From NCBI GenBank assembly GCA_030949705.1, contig JAUZSF010000003.1:62001-126000 (forward strand): a stretch of 64,000 nt of DNA, given 5' to 3'. Position 1 is the stretch's first letter; each line of letters begins with the position of its first letter. Made by a program: the position numbers and the translations under genes. Below, one piece after another: positions 10,664-19,655 of the stretch. The notes beneath the pieces were generated by a model that was not told the DNA's origin, searched no databases, and saw nothing but the letters and a program-made list of their open reading frames with translations. Source of the DNA: Robiginitomaculum sp. GTDB taxonomy: Bacteria > Pseudomonadota > Alphaproteobacteria > Caulobacterales > Maricaulaceae.

Positions 10664-12022
10664 ATGACGGTTTCAGAAACCACCAAAGCCAGTGTGCCTC
10701 TGGCAGCGCTTAGCGAAGCGTTTGTACGCAAGGTTGCGGACAAGACATTACGCATTGGTGTTGTGGGGCTTGGCTATGTTGGCCTGCCCCTGGCCGAGGC
10801 CTTTGTGCGCCAGAGCCTGACCGTTGTGGGCTTTGATATTGATCAAGCCAAGGTCGATATGCTGGAGGGCGGCAAGTCCTATATCAAGCATATTTCCGAT
10901 GATCGCATCCAGACCATGAACGCGTCGGGGCATTTTTCCTCGACCACGGATTTTAATGGCTTAAAAACCGTAGATGCCATTTTGATCTGTGTACCAACGC
11001 CGCTGGGGGCGCATCGCGAGCCGGACCTCTCTTATGTGGTGGCGACCACCGAAAACATTGCCCAGCACGTCCGGCCGGGACAGTTGATCATTCTGGAATC
11101 CACTACCTATCCCGGCACTTCCGAAGAAGTGCTGCAACCCATATTGGAAGCGGGCGGCCTGAAAGCCGGGGTTGATTTTGCCATTGCCTATTCGCCAGAA
11201 CGCGAGGACCCTGGCAATCCCAATTTTGAAACCTCGACCATTCCCAAAGTGGTGGGGGCATCATCTGAGGCCGAACGTGAAATGGCCTGCGCGCTGTATG
11301 GCGCCATTGTGCCCACCGTACCGGTGTCAAACTTGCGCACCGCCGAGGCAGTCAAGCTGACGGAAAACATTTTTCGTGCCGTCAATATTGCCCTGGTGAA
11401 CGAGCTGAAAGTCGTCTTTGGGGCGATGGACATTGATGTCTGGGAAGTGATCGAGGCGGCCAAGACCAAGCCGTTTGGCTATATGGCGTTCTACCCCGGT
11501 CCCGGCCTGGGCGGACACTGTATCCCCATTGATCCCTTCTATCTGACCTGGAAGGCCCGGGCCTATGGCCTGAATACCCGCTTTATCGAGCTGGCCGGCG
11601 AGATTAATTCCAACATGCCCGCCCATGTGGTGGATCGTCTGGCCGAGGCCATGAACGAAAAACTGGGGCTGGCCATGAAGGGCGCAAAAGCCTTGGTGGT
11701 GGGGCTGGCCTATAAGAAAAACGTGGATGATATGCGCGAAAGTCCGGCGCTGGAGCTGATCGACAAGCTGCGCGCCCGTGGCATGGAGGTCGAATATTAC
11801 GACCCCTATATCCCGGTGGCCCCCTCCATACGGGAGCACCCGGAGGTGGAAGGCATGGTTTCGGCGACTTGGACCAAAGAAGCGCTGGCAAAGTTTGATG
11901 TGGCGCTGATTGCCACGGACCACGATAATGTTGACTATGCGCCGCTATTGGATGCTGTCAATTTGGTTGTGGATACGCGCAATGCCATTAAAGAAAAGTC
12001 AGATAAGGTTGTTCGCGCCTAG
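10664..12022 (+). CDS. wbpA: UDP-N-acetylglucosamine 6-dehydrogenase (WbpA type)
   Basis: 452 residues of the UDP-glucose/GDP-mannose dehydrogenase family, with the NAD-binding motif GVVGLGYVGLPLAEAF (from about residue 31), the central domain, and the catalytic cysteine in GPGLGGHCIPIDPFYL. It makes UDP-GlcNAcA from UDP-GlcNAc by two successive oxidations, the first step to UDP-ManNAc3NAcA. Family members differ in substrate; the adjacent wbpB, wbpE and wbpD homologues favour UDP-GlcNAc over UDP-glucose or UDP-ManNAc. A ribosome-binding site AAAGGACGAACC precedes the ATG. Confidence 0.88.
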   Translation: MTVSETTKASVPLAALSEAFVRKVADKTLRIGVVGLGYVGLPLAEAFVRQSLTVVGFDIDQAKVDMLEGGKSYIKHISDDRIQTMNASGHFSSTTDFNGLKTVDAILICVPTPLGAHREPDLSYVVATTENIAQHVRPGQLIILESTTYPGTSEEVLQPILEAGGLKAGVDFAIAYSPEREDPGNPNFETSTIPKVVGASSEAEREMACALYGAIVPTVPVSNLRTAEAVKLTENIFRAVNIALVNELKVVFGAMDIDVWEVIEAAKTKPFGYMAFYPGPGLGGHCIPIDPFYLTWKARAYGLNTRFIELAGEINSNMPAHVVDRLAEAMNEKLGLAMKGAKALVVGLAYKKNVDDMRESPALELIDKLRARGMEVEYYDPYIPVAPSIREHPEVEGMVSATWTKEALAKFDVALIATDHDNVDYAPLLDAVNLVVDTRNAIKEKSDKVVRA

Positions 12023-12060
12023 TCTTTGTCATTGTCTGTGTGCCAGAGTAAGCTGAGCAC

Positions 12061-13227
12061 ATGTCTGGTTCTGAACAATATACAAATAGTAAAAAACCTG
12101 CAATCGTGCTCTTTTCACGTCATTTCCCCCCTCATGTGTCGGGTGGAGCACGTAGACCGTATTATCTAACCCAAGCTTTGCAATCTCTGGGGTGCCGGGT
12201 TTTTGTCGTGGCCCCGGCTTTGCCTGATGATACCGAAGGCGTGGTCGTTCCCCATATTCAGCCAGATCCTACAGTTTCAATTTCGGCTAAGGGGGGGGCA
12301 AATGTAAGGGATTTCCTTCGCAATTGGCTGCTGTGGCCAGACCCTGATATTCGCTGGACCAAACGCGCGGTTAAGGTGGCGCTGGCTGCACTACCCTTTA
12401 GGCCTGACTGGGTAATCACAACCAGCCCGCCAGAATCCATTCACCATGCGGGGCTGCGTTTGAAGACCGAGCTGGGGTGCCATTGGTATGCAGATATGCG
12501 CGATCACTGGTTGGTTCGACCTTTTCGAAAACAACGTGAAAGTGTCTTGCGCAAATTCATTGAACAGAGAATTGCCAGCAATATGCTTTCTCAGGCAGAC
12601 TTAATCAGTACAGTGAATAATGCGATTGCTGAGGAGTTTTATCAGTATGCAGGGAGCCATGAAAAGGTTTTTGTCTTGCCGCATTTTTCAATTACGACAC
12701 AGCCCGAAGAAGTAACACTTCCTTCTGATAGGCTGAACCTCGTTTATACAGGTAGCTTTTCTCTCTCTGATCCTGATTGTGATATAGCCGATACATTGCA
12801 GGTTTTTGCGGCGGCCTTACAACAAAATCCGGCATTACACCTGCATATCGTTGGACGTTTAACCAGGGCAGAAAAGAAACGAGTTCTTGCCTGCTCTTGT
12901 GCCCACAAGATCACCTTGCATGGTGTCGTATCCTTGCAACAATCTCATGCTCTGCAGAATGCTGCACAAGCCTTGGTACTGGCCGGTTCTGCTCATGCCC
13001 CAACACCGCCAGGGAAGGCGGCCGAATATGCCATCAGGGGAAAACCCATTATTGCGGTGACCGAAGCAAAATGGGCGAAGCTTTATAATGGGGAAAAGAC
13101 AGCCACCGAACATATGGCGGCATTAGGCGTTGAAACACGTGCAATAATCGTGGAATCCCTGTTTTCTCAGGACGAGGCCGCCAAAAGCGTTTTGCGCAAA
13201 ATGGCAGAATTTCATGATGCCAGATAA
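12061..13227 (+). CDS. Glycosyltransferase, GT-B fold (GT4-like)
   Basis: 388 residues. The N-terminal segment SRHFPPHVSGGARRPYYLTQ is the usual GT4 acceptor-domain start, followed by a Rossmann-like domain containing LNLVYTGSFS and a C-terminal nucleotide-sugar domain (HLHIVGRLT, PGKAAEYAIRGKPIIAV). It probably acts on the cytoplasmic face in building the polysaccharide that uses the sugar nucleotides made upstream. It follows wbpA after 38 bases. Its stop overlaps the start of a truncated glycosyltransferase stub (13217). Base composition is visibly more AT-rich than in the wbp genes, as is common for transferred polysaccharide genes. Donor and acceptor cannot be assigned. Confidence 0.82.
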   Translation: MSGSEQYTNSKKPAIVLFSRHFPPHVSGGARRPYYLTQALQSLGCRVFVVAPALPDDTEGVVVPHIQPDPTVSISAKGGANVRDFLRNWLLWPDPDIRWTKRAVKVALAALPFRPDWVITTSPPESIHHAGLRLKTELGCHWYADMRDHWLVRPFRKQRESVLRKFIEQRIASNMLSQADLISTVNNAIAEEFYQYAGSHEKVFVLPHFSITTQPEEVTLPSDRLNLVYTGSFSLSDPDCDIADTLQVFAAALQQNPALHLHIVGRLTRAEKKRVLACSCAHKITLHGVVSLQQSHALQNAAQALVLAGSAHAPTPPGKAAEYAIRGKPIIAVTEAKWAKLYNGEKTATEHMAALGVETRAIIVESLFSQDEAAKSVLRKMAEFHDAR

Positions 13228-13351
13228 AGATAGACACGTTGTTCTTTTGAGCAACTCCATTATCGAAACGGACCCGCGGGTTCGTAAGTTTGCGCAGACT
13301 TTACATAATGATAGTTGTCAGATGAAAATGCCAAGCAATCCATTGCAATAA
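13217..13351 (+). pseudogene. Remnant 5' end of a glycosyltransferase gene
   Basis: A 44-codon frame beginning at the ATG at 13217, overlapping the previous stop by 11 bases. It reads HVVLLSNSIIETDPRVRKFA, the classic N-terminal strand-loop-helix of GT4 enzymes, then ends abruptly at a TAA. No continuation is found in the ~70 bases before the convergent gene at 13425. It looks like the stub left by a deletion or gene replacement. Confidence 0.6.
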
Positions 13352-13424
13352 TTTTACCCAACCGGCGTTTGCGCTGGGTGGTTCTGTGATTCTGTGGCTT
13401 TGGAACTAAAGCTATCCACTAGTG

Positions 13425-15521
13425 CTACCAAACGTTCAGCGTACAAAGTCCAGTTATCTGCTCAATAAAAGCGCTGCAGTTCAATTTTGCTTCAGTGAAT
13501 TGTTCATCCGTAAGTTCTTGTATGATCATCGCAATTTGTTGTGGAGATGGATCAGGAGGCAATACCCAGCCAATGCCATCATGTGTTACAGCCTTGTACA
13601 ACTCTGGCACCGGGCTAACAAGAATTGGTACACCAGCATTAGGATATTCCCATAATTTATTCGGGGAACAGGCCCAATGGTTAAGGCCATCATTGGGATA
13701 CGGAATGGCCCCCAAAGTTGCGCCCTGTGACCACAGAGGTAGTTGCTCCTGTACAGCTGGCGGAATCATGCGCACCTTCTCATAATTTTCAGGGTCAAGC
13801 CGCGGTATATTTTCCAACAATACTTTTTTCAGGACGCCAACCTCTATCTCCGTACGCAAACCATTTCCGGCTTTGTCCCATTGTGTCAGCGTTTTTATGA
13901 CCTTGTTGATATAGCGTTGCACCAACCGGTTACGTACTTTCATTGTATCTACAAGCTCAGGCCTGCTGGGTTTGTCCCCTATACCTAGCTGGGCCTCAAT
14001 CCCGCCCTGTGACCATTGCGGATCAGTTTCTTCCAGCAACAGGTTGGTATTGTTTGATGCCTCGCTGGCTTCGATAATATCATTTTCCGTCGGCGTCTGA
14101 CTATAAATGGCCCTGATATTTTGTTCCAAAGCAGCAACATCGGTAGCCGGAGAAAGGGATAAAAGAATATCCCGCGCCTCGGATGTGATTTTTTCGCGGC
14201 CTTTTCTCTTCAACTCGCTGATAATATTGTCAATTGTTTTCTTGGTCCATTCTCTGGCCTGTTCTTCAATCAGCTCTTCCAATTCTTCTTGAAGACGGCC
14301 CCATCCCATCAAGACAACCGACCAGTCATCAGGCAGAAAAGGGGCCGCCTTAACAATGCTTTCAATCCCACGATTGGGGGAATACCCCCCTTGGTACAAC
14401 AATATCTTTCTGCCATATGGCAATTTGGCAGCTTCGTGCAAACGCCCGTCATAGGGTTTCAGTTTTGCTTTTGGTGTCGCATTTTTAATGATGACAGTTT
14501 TTTTGATTTCCGGATATGTTTCCTTGTAAATATCGGCAATGGTCTCATTAACGGTGACAAATGCGTCCACCTCTGAAAAATACTTTTCATGCAATTTTTT
14601 ATAACGCTTCAATATATGCGGAGCGCCCTGAACAAGAGCATCATACATTTCATGGGCGTCATAAATCAAAGGAATCCCAAGCTTTTTCTTTATTATAACC
14701 CCCGCTTTTAAGGTGCCGACCTCATGGCAATAAATCAATTCAGGTTCCAGTTCCAGGGCCAGTTCAACCATGCGTTTGGTTTGTAATGTATGCACAGATC
14801 GATATTGGATGAGAGCAGCAAGGTTTCGTAACTGGTTGACGAAAAATGGCCATAGCCCTTCATTGCCGATCATTTCAAACAAGAACTGGGTAGAGCCAAG
14901 GTGAATGCGCTCAATATCGGCAAAGTCCAGTGCAAAATTAGAAAAACTCTTGGCCGGCTCAAAGAAAACCGTAAACAAGGCTTTTACCTTGCGCAGTATG
15001 GACATCATGCCAGGTCGGACATAGCGCCATCCAAACCATGCGCCAGCCGCCAGAATGACAAGAAGCACCATAAAGCCAAGCAATAAGGCAAAACTGCCGA
15101 TCAGGCCGATTTCGTCAAATCGCCCATTATACAGGTTTGTGAGGATTTCACTGCTAGTCCAGACCGCCAGCATAGAAGCCGTCACGCTGTTCCATATCCC
15201 GGTAATTCCATCGCCAATGCCCAGTGTCGCATTGATATATAGCCCAAGTTTCACGAGCTGGTACACCAGATACAAGCCCAGCATAGCCCCAAGAAAAGTG
15301 AGCAACAGCAAAATCAAGGTGGTCCGCTGAAATGCTGAGGCTTGCCAGTTGACCCTATGTACGATCAGGTTTTCCTGTAAAATTGCAGCAATACTCGTGT
15401 GGTCGGGTTCCCGTATGCCGATCACATCAACACGATGCCCGGCATCAACCAGCGTGCGGGCCTCTTTGACTACTCTGACGTCGCGAGCGCCGGAGTTTGG
15501 CACCATGGCTACTATCTTCAT
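13425..15521 (-). CDS. Large glycosyltransferase with an internal membrane insertion
   Basis: 698 residues. It starts like a GT4 enzyme (VPNSGARDVRVVKEARTL), but at about residue 68 two strongly hydrophobic segments (roughly 68-92 and 140-165) are inserted before the GT-B fold resumes (LIYCHEVGTLKAGV, LIYDAHEMYDA, ILLYQGGYSPNRGIESI). A second, charged, mostly helical insertion of about 150 residues interrupts the C-terminal domain between VLMGWGRLQEELEEL and LWSQGATLGAIPYPNDG. Typical GT4 proteins are 350-420 residues. The enzyme is therefore probably an integral membrane protein in polysaccharide assembly. It is in tandem with the wbpI homologue upstream (32-base gap) and convergent to the upstream glycosyltransferase genes. 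Substrate unknown. Confidence 0.75.
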   Translation of the reverse strand: MKIVAMVPNSGARDVRVVKEARTLVDAGHRVDVIGIREPDHTSIAAILQENLIVHRVNWQASAFQRTTLILLLLTFLGAMLGLYLVYQLVKLGLYINATLGIGDGITGIWNSVTASMLAVWTSSEILTNLYNGRFDEIGLIGSFALLLGFMVLLVILAAGAWFGWRYVRPGMMSILRKVKALFTVFFEPAKSFSNFALDFADIERIHLGSTQFLFEMIGNEGLWPFFVNQLRNLAALIQYRSVHTLQTKRMVELALELEPELIYCHEVGTLKAGVIIKKKLGIPLIYDAHEMYDALVQGAPHILKRYKKLHEKYFSEVDAFVTVNETIADIYKETYPEIKKTVIIKNATPKAKLKPYDGRLHEAAKLPYGRKILLYQGGYSPNRGIESIVKAAPFLPDDWSVVLMGWGRLQEELEELIEEQAREWTKKTIDNIISELKRKGREKITSEARDILLSLSPATDVAALEQNIRAIYSQTPTENDIIEASEASNNTNLLLEETDPQWSQGGIEAQLGIGDKPSRPELVDTMKVRNRLVQRYINKVIKTLTQWDKAGNGLRTEIEVGVLKKVLLENIPRLDPENYEKVRMIPPAVQEQLPLWSQGATLGAIPYPNDGLNHWACSPNKLWEYPNAGVPILVSPVPELYKAVTHDGIGWVLPPDPSPQQIAMIIQELTDEQFTEAKLNCSAFIEQITGLCTLNVW

Positions 15522-15553
15522 GGACGTTCCTTCACATATATGTTTCTGACGCT

Positions 15554-16615
15554 TCAGCTTTGGAAGCGAGCAAGAATTATATCAACGATGATGTGGGCGG
15601 CATCCCCATTGCCATAATCCGGTATTTGATCTCTAGTACCAACCCAGTCGGGCATAGTCCACAATCGGTTCCAACCGGTTTGAATGGTTTCCACCCATTC
15701 TGTTTCATCTCGCATCGTTATGCAGGGGGTGCGATGGAAATATGCCTCCTTTTGCACCCCCCCTGAATCCGTAATGACCAGATCACAATGGTTGAGCAAA
15801 GTGTGGAGTTCAAAATAACCAACCGGATCAACCATTTTGATGCCGGAAGGAGAAAATCCGCGTTCCTGCAAGTGTTTCCGAGTTCTCGGGTGCACCGAAA
15901 ATATGATTTGTTTGTCTTTTGCCTCATGTTCAAGAAAGGCCAAGAGGCTGGTCAACCTTTCCGGGTCATCAGTATTTTCGGCCCGATGCAGAGTACAAAA
16001 CGCATAAGATTTGCCATTCAGAGAATATTTTTCCAAAATATCCGAATTGTCTTTAGTGCGCTCAATGGCATGTAAAGTCGCATCATACATAACGTCCCCA
16101 ACATGATGCACACCTTCCGTAATTCCTTCTACATTAAGGTTTTTTACAGATTCCAGTGTGGGGCAAAACAACAAATCCGATAATTGATCACTAAGGATAC
16201 GATTAATTTCTTCAGGCATCTTTCTGTTAAAAGAACGAAGCCCGGCTTCAACATGAATAACAGGAATATGTAGCTTCACCGCGGCCAGTGCGCCAGCAAG
16301 GGTGGAGTTTGTATCCCCATAAACCAGAACTGCATCTGGCTTTTCTTCCATATAGATGCTCTCCAGCCTTTCAAGCATTCGCCCCGTCATTTGGCCGTGA
16401 CTACCGCCACCTAAAGCCAGATTATAGGCTGGTTCAGCAATATCTAATTCCCGAAAGAATATTGCAGACATATTTTCATCATAATGCTGACCGGTATGGA
16501 CCAGTATTTCACTTACCTCTTCTTTGCAGGCAAAGGCCCGGCTAACACTGGCGGCCTTTATAAATTGAGGGCGAGCCCCAACTACAGTGATGATTTTGAG
16601 GGATTTATCTGCCAT
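15554..16615 (-). CDS. wbpI: UDP-GlcNAc(3NAc)A / UDP-GlcNAc 2-epimerase (WbpI/WecB family)
   Basis: 353 residues of the non-hydrolysing 2-epimerase family: GARPQFIKAASVSRAF at the start, VHTGQHYDENMS, VYGDTNSTLAGALAA, HVEAGLRSFNRKMPEEINR, and DSGGVQKEAYFH with RDETEW near the end. The NRKMPEEINR region and the presence of wbpA, B, D and E nearby point to WbpI, which makes UDP-ManNAc3NAcA from UDP-GlcNAc3NAcA, rather than housekeeping WecB. It is on the opposite strand from the other four pathway genes and is separated from them by glycosyltransferases. The WecB alternative cannot be excluded from sequence alone. Confidence 0.8.
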   Translation of the reverse strand: MADKSLKIITVVGARPQFIKAASVSRAFACKEEVSEILVHTGQHYDENMSAIFFRELDIAEPAYNLALGGGSHGQMTGRMLERLESIYMEEKPDAVLVYGDTNSTLAGALAAVKLHIPVIHVEAGLRSFNRKMPEEINRILSDQLSDLLFCPTLESVKNLNVEGITEGVHHVGDVMYDATLHAIERTKDNSDILEKYSLNGKSYAFCTLHRAENTDDPERLTSLLAFLEHEAKDKQIIFSVHPRTRKHLQERGFSPSGIKMVDPVGYFELHTLLNHCDLVITDSGGVQKEAYFHRTPCITMRDETEWVETIQTGWNRLWTMPDWVGTRDQIPDYGNGDAAHIIVDIILARFQS

Positions 16616-16819
16616 AAGAGTTCATTCCGTTACGCCGGACATTAAATAAAATACATTAGGTTAGCGCTATGACATCATGCCTTTCCATAAGCAATACGAT
16701 GGATGAGATAATGGCAAAGGAAAATGCTTTGGTCACCCTATTTACATTCTTAACGCTTTTGTGGACGTATAAGACGTTCGCAACCTATCTAAAAGCCTTC
16801 AGGATCGAAACCATAAGCT

Positions 16820-17956
16820 ATGCAGGCATCTCTACAGACATTTGTGAAATGGTGCCGTGATGATGTCTTGCCATTTTGGCAACGCCATGGCGTTGATCAT
16901 AAATCGGGTGGATTTTACGAGAAATTACACTTTGATGGCACCCCGGATGAGCAAGTGGCTCGCCGGTTGCGGGTAACTTCGCGCCAGATTTATGCCTTTT
17001 CACAGGCCAGTGTTTTGGGGTGGATGGATGCGCGTGCCCTGGTCAATTGGGCCGTGGACTATCTGGTAAGCAAGCCGCGCTATGGCAATAATGGGCCGGG
17101 ATTTGTACACTTGCTCCACCCCGATGGAACGGTATGCGATGCCCGCCGTGATCTTTATGATCATGCGTTTCACATTCTGGCGCTCAGTTGGGCCTGGCGC
17201 GCCACCAAGGATAGCCAGATCCTTGCCCTGGCCCAGGAAACCCTGGCCTTTGTTGATGAGGCCATGGGGGCCGAGGGTGGGGGCTGGCAGGAAGGCCTGC
17301 CGGCACAATTGCCACGCCATCAGAATTCGCACATGCATATGTTCGAGGCCCTGCTTGCTCTCTATGAGGCCAGCGGTGATGCGGGAATTTTGAAACGGCT
17401 TGATGGCACTGCCGCCTTGCTGGCCGAACGGTTCATTGACCCAAAAACGGGCACTTTATTTGAAGACTTTCATGCCGACCTTACCCCCATACACCCAGCC
17501 AAGGTCGAACCCGGGCATATGGCAGAATGGTGCTGGTTATTACATAAGCGCGCCGCCATACAGCACGCCGCACCAGATGAGCTGGCCAAAATGATGGGCC
17601 AAAACGCGGATGCATATGCACCAAAAGGGCGTGGGTTTTTGTTGGATGCCTTTGATGAAGATGGCAATATCCTTCGCTTCACACGACGTCTGTGGGGACA
17701 GACCGAATGGCTGAAATCCATGCTGGTTCGCTATGATGCCGGGGATGCGAACATGAGGGCGCAGGCGGGGGCGCTGTTGCGGCGCTTGCAAAGCTCATAT
17801 TTTGATACGACGCTGGCGGGATTATGGATCGACCAGTTTGACCTGGACGGCAACCCTGTGTCAGAGCATGTCCCCGCCAGTATCGTTTACCATTTGGTCA
17901 GTGCGGCGGCCGAAGCCCAAAGCGTACTCGACAACAGGAAAGATGTGGTCCCATGA
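16820..17956 (+). CDS. AGE-family epimerase/isomerase, probable mannose-6-phosphate isomerase
   Basis: 378 residues of the N-acylglucosamine 2-epimerase/cellobiose epimerase (alpha6/alpha6 barrel) superfamily. Visible signatures include DLYDHAFHILALSWAW, QNSHMHMFEALLALYEA, KVEPGHMAEWCWLL and RLWGQTEWLKSM, which carry the conserved His/Arg/Glu residues. Its stop overlaps manC by 4 bases, so its likely job is to supply mannose 6-phosphate for GDP-mannose synthesis. An epimerase acting on another hexose is possible. Confidence 0.8.
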   Translation: MQASLQTFVKWCRDDVLPFWQRHGVDHKSGGFYEKLHFDGTPDEQVARRLRVTSRQIYAFSQASVLGWMDARALVNWAVDYLVSKPRYGNNGPGFVHLLHPDGTVCDARRDLYDHAFHILALSWAWRATKDSQILALAQETLAFVDEAMGAEGGGWQEGLPAQLPRHQNSHMHMFEALLALYEASGDAGILKRLDGTAALLAERFIDPKTGTLFEDFHADLTPIHPAKVEPGHMAEWCWLLHKRAAIQHAAPDELAKMMGQNADAYAPKGRGFLLDAFDEDGNILRFTRRLWGQTEWLKSMLVRYDAGDANMRAQAGALLRRLQSSYFDTTLAGLWIDQFDLDGNPVSEHVPASIVYHLVSAAAEAQSVLDNRKDVVP

Positions 17957-19032
17957 CCAACACCCCCGTTATTGTGCCCGTGATCATGTGCGGCGGTGCC
18001 GGCACGCGCCTGTGGCCGTTATCCACCCGGGAAAGCCCCAAGCAATTACACGCACTAACCGGGGCCCTGACCCTGTTGCAACACACAGTCTTGCGCTGTC
18101 CACAGACCCAGGGATTTGCCCCCCCCATTTTGGTATGCGCCGATCGTCATGCCGATCAGGTGCTGACCCAGTGCCTGGCGGTAAATACACAGCCCACCGC
18201 CATCATCACCGAGCCATGCCCGCGCAACACCGCCCCCTGTGCGGTAAGTGCCGCTTTGGCGGTCCGCCAGCAATATGACGACGCGGCACAGGTGCTGTTA
18301 CTGGCCGCCGATCATTATATTGCCGATGGCGACGGGTTCATCGTCGCCGTACAACATGGCACCAAAGCGGCGGCCAAGGGCCATATTGTTACCTTTGGTG
18401 CACAACCCACACGCCCGGCAACCGGCTATGGCTATATTCGTAAAGGCAAGGCGCTGGACGAAATGGCCTTTGGGGTTGCTGCCTTTGTGGAAAAACCCGA
18501 TGAAGAAACCGCCAAGGCTTATCTGCACAGTGGTGATTATGTCTGGAATGCCGGGATATTTCTCTTTTCTGCCGGGGTGATGCTGGCCGAAATGGAACAA
18601 TATCGTCCCGATATTCTGCGGGCGGCCACCTTGGCATGGGAGGCGGCCCGTCAGGTGCAATCCTGCGTGCATCTGGATGGTGCGGCCTTTGCGGCCTGCC
18701 CCGCCGAATCCGTTGATTACGCCGTTATGGAAAAAACCCAATGCGCCGCCGTTGTGCCTTTGGATGTGGGGTGGAGCGATGTCGGGGCCTGGTCGGCCAT
18801 TTATGACCTTGCCGACAAAGACAGGGAAGGCAATACTCGTCATGGCCGCATTATTTCGCTAAATGCTGAAAATAATCTGCTGTTCTCGGATAAAGATGCC
18901 CCGATGATCGCCGCTTTGGGTATTGAAAACCTGGCCGTTATCGCCACCAACAAGGCAGTGTTGGTAACGCCATTGGACCAGGCCGATGATATCAAGGCCT
19001 TGATCGCAAAGCTGGAAGATAAAGACCTTTAA
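17953..19032 (+). CDS. manC: Mannose-1-phosphate guanylyltransferase
   Basis: 359 residues. The nucleotidyltransferase signature GGAGTRLWPLSTRESPKQ is at about residues 13-30, with the later motifs PRNTAPCAVSAALA, ATGYGYIRKGK, FVEKPDEETAKAYL, and WNAGIFLFSAG. It makes GDP-mannose from GTP and mannose 1-phosphate. The C-terminal isomerase domain of bifunctional enzymes is absent, which fits the separate AGE-type isomerase gene overlapping its start by 4 bases. The stop lies 2 bases from the stop of the convergent methyltransferase gene. It probably serves the neighbouring polysaccharide locus. Confidence 0.92.
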   Translation: MTNTPVIVPVIMCGGAGTRLWPLSTRESPKQLHALTGALTLLQHTVLRCPQTQGFAPPILVCADRHADQVLTQCLAVNTQPTAIITEPCPRNTAPCAVSAALAVRQQYDDAAQVLLLAADHYIADGDGFIVAVQHGTKAAAKGHIVTFGAQPTRPATGYGYIRKGKALDEMAFGVAAFVEKPDEETAKAYLHSGDYVWNAGIFLFSAGVMLAEMEQYRPDILRAATLAWEAARQVQSCVHLDGAAFAACPAESVDYAVMEKTQCAAVVPLDVGWSDVGAWSAIYDLADKDREGNTRHGRIISLNAENNLLFSDKDAPMIAALGIENLAVIATNKAVLVTPLDQADDIKALIAKLEDKDL

Positions 19033-19034
19033 CT

Positions 19035-19655
19035 TCAGCGCGGTTTGGCAATGCCCGAAGTGACAAAACCAGCAAAGCGCGGAGCCTTGGGTACATAAAG
19101 GCTTTCAGAGCTTTCCAGTGAGAACCCATTGTTTTCTAATAATTGTAATGGCTTGCGGGTCAAATGGCAGCCTCCGCCAATGCGTTTCCATACCGGTTCT
19201 ATGCGCGATTGCCAGCGTGCCACATTCTCATCTGGCGCGGCGCCGTGTTCGGCAAACAGCAAACGTCCTCCCGGTTTCAGCACCCGGCGCATTTCGCCAA
19301 GTGCCTTTTCAACCAGCGGGATGGTGCACATGGTAAAGGTGATCAGCACCGTATCGGCGCTATCATCTTCCAACGGGATGGCCTCGGCCTCCAGCCCCAG
19401 AAATTCCGGGCTGAGAGACGTATCCTGCATGCGTTTCTGTGCCAGTTTGCGGATCTGCTCATCTGGTTCCAGCGCCCAGTAATGTTCGATTTTTTCCGGG
19501 TTTAAAAATGGCAGATTATGCCCCGAACCAAAGCCGATTTCCAGAACCCGGCCCTCGGCCAGAGGCACGGTTTTCGCGCGTATTTTTTTCATCTGGCCCG
19601 AAGAGCAGGCCAGATTGACTAAACGCGGCATAATGTGACGGTTATAAAAGCTCAT
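19035..19655 (-). CDS. Class I SAM-dependent methyltransferase
   Basis: 206 residues with the SAM-binding motif VLEIGFGSGHNLPFL (about residues 37-51) and a post-motif LKPGGRLLFAEHG typical of UbiE/phospholipid-type methyltransferases. The start MSFYNRHIMPRLVNLACSS and the NGFSLESSESLYVPKAPRF tail resemble small-molecule or lipid methyltransferases, but the substrate is not evident. Its start overlaps the stop of the upstream acyl-CoA dehydrogenase by 4 bases, so the two are co-expressed. Confidence 0.85.
   Translation of the reverse strand: MSFYNRHIMPRLVNLACSSGQMKKIRAKTVPLAEGRVLEIGFGSGHNLPFLNPEKIEHYWALEPDEQIRKLAQKRMQDTSLSPEFLGLEAEAIPLEDDSADTVLITFTMCTIPLVEKALGEMRRVLKPGGRLLFAEHGAAPDENVARWQSRIEPVWKRIGGGCHLTRKPLQLLENNGFSLESSESLYVPKAPRFAGFVTSGIAKPR

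Noticed and set aside
13352..13424. Rho-independent terminator between convergent glycosyltransferase genes
   Set aside because: ACCCA and TGGGT can pair only with a bulge, and no T-run follows.
16669..16860. 63-codon frame upstream of the AGE-family gene
   Set aside because: Lies in the divergent promoter region, overlaps the start of the next gene in another frame and shows no motif.
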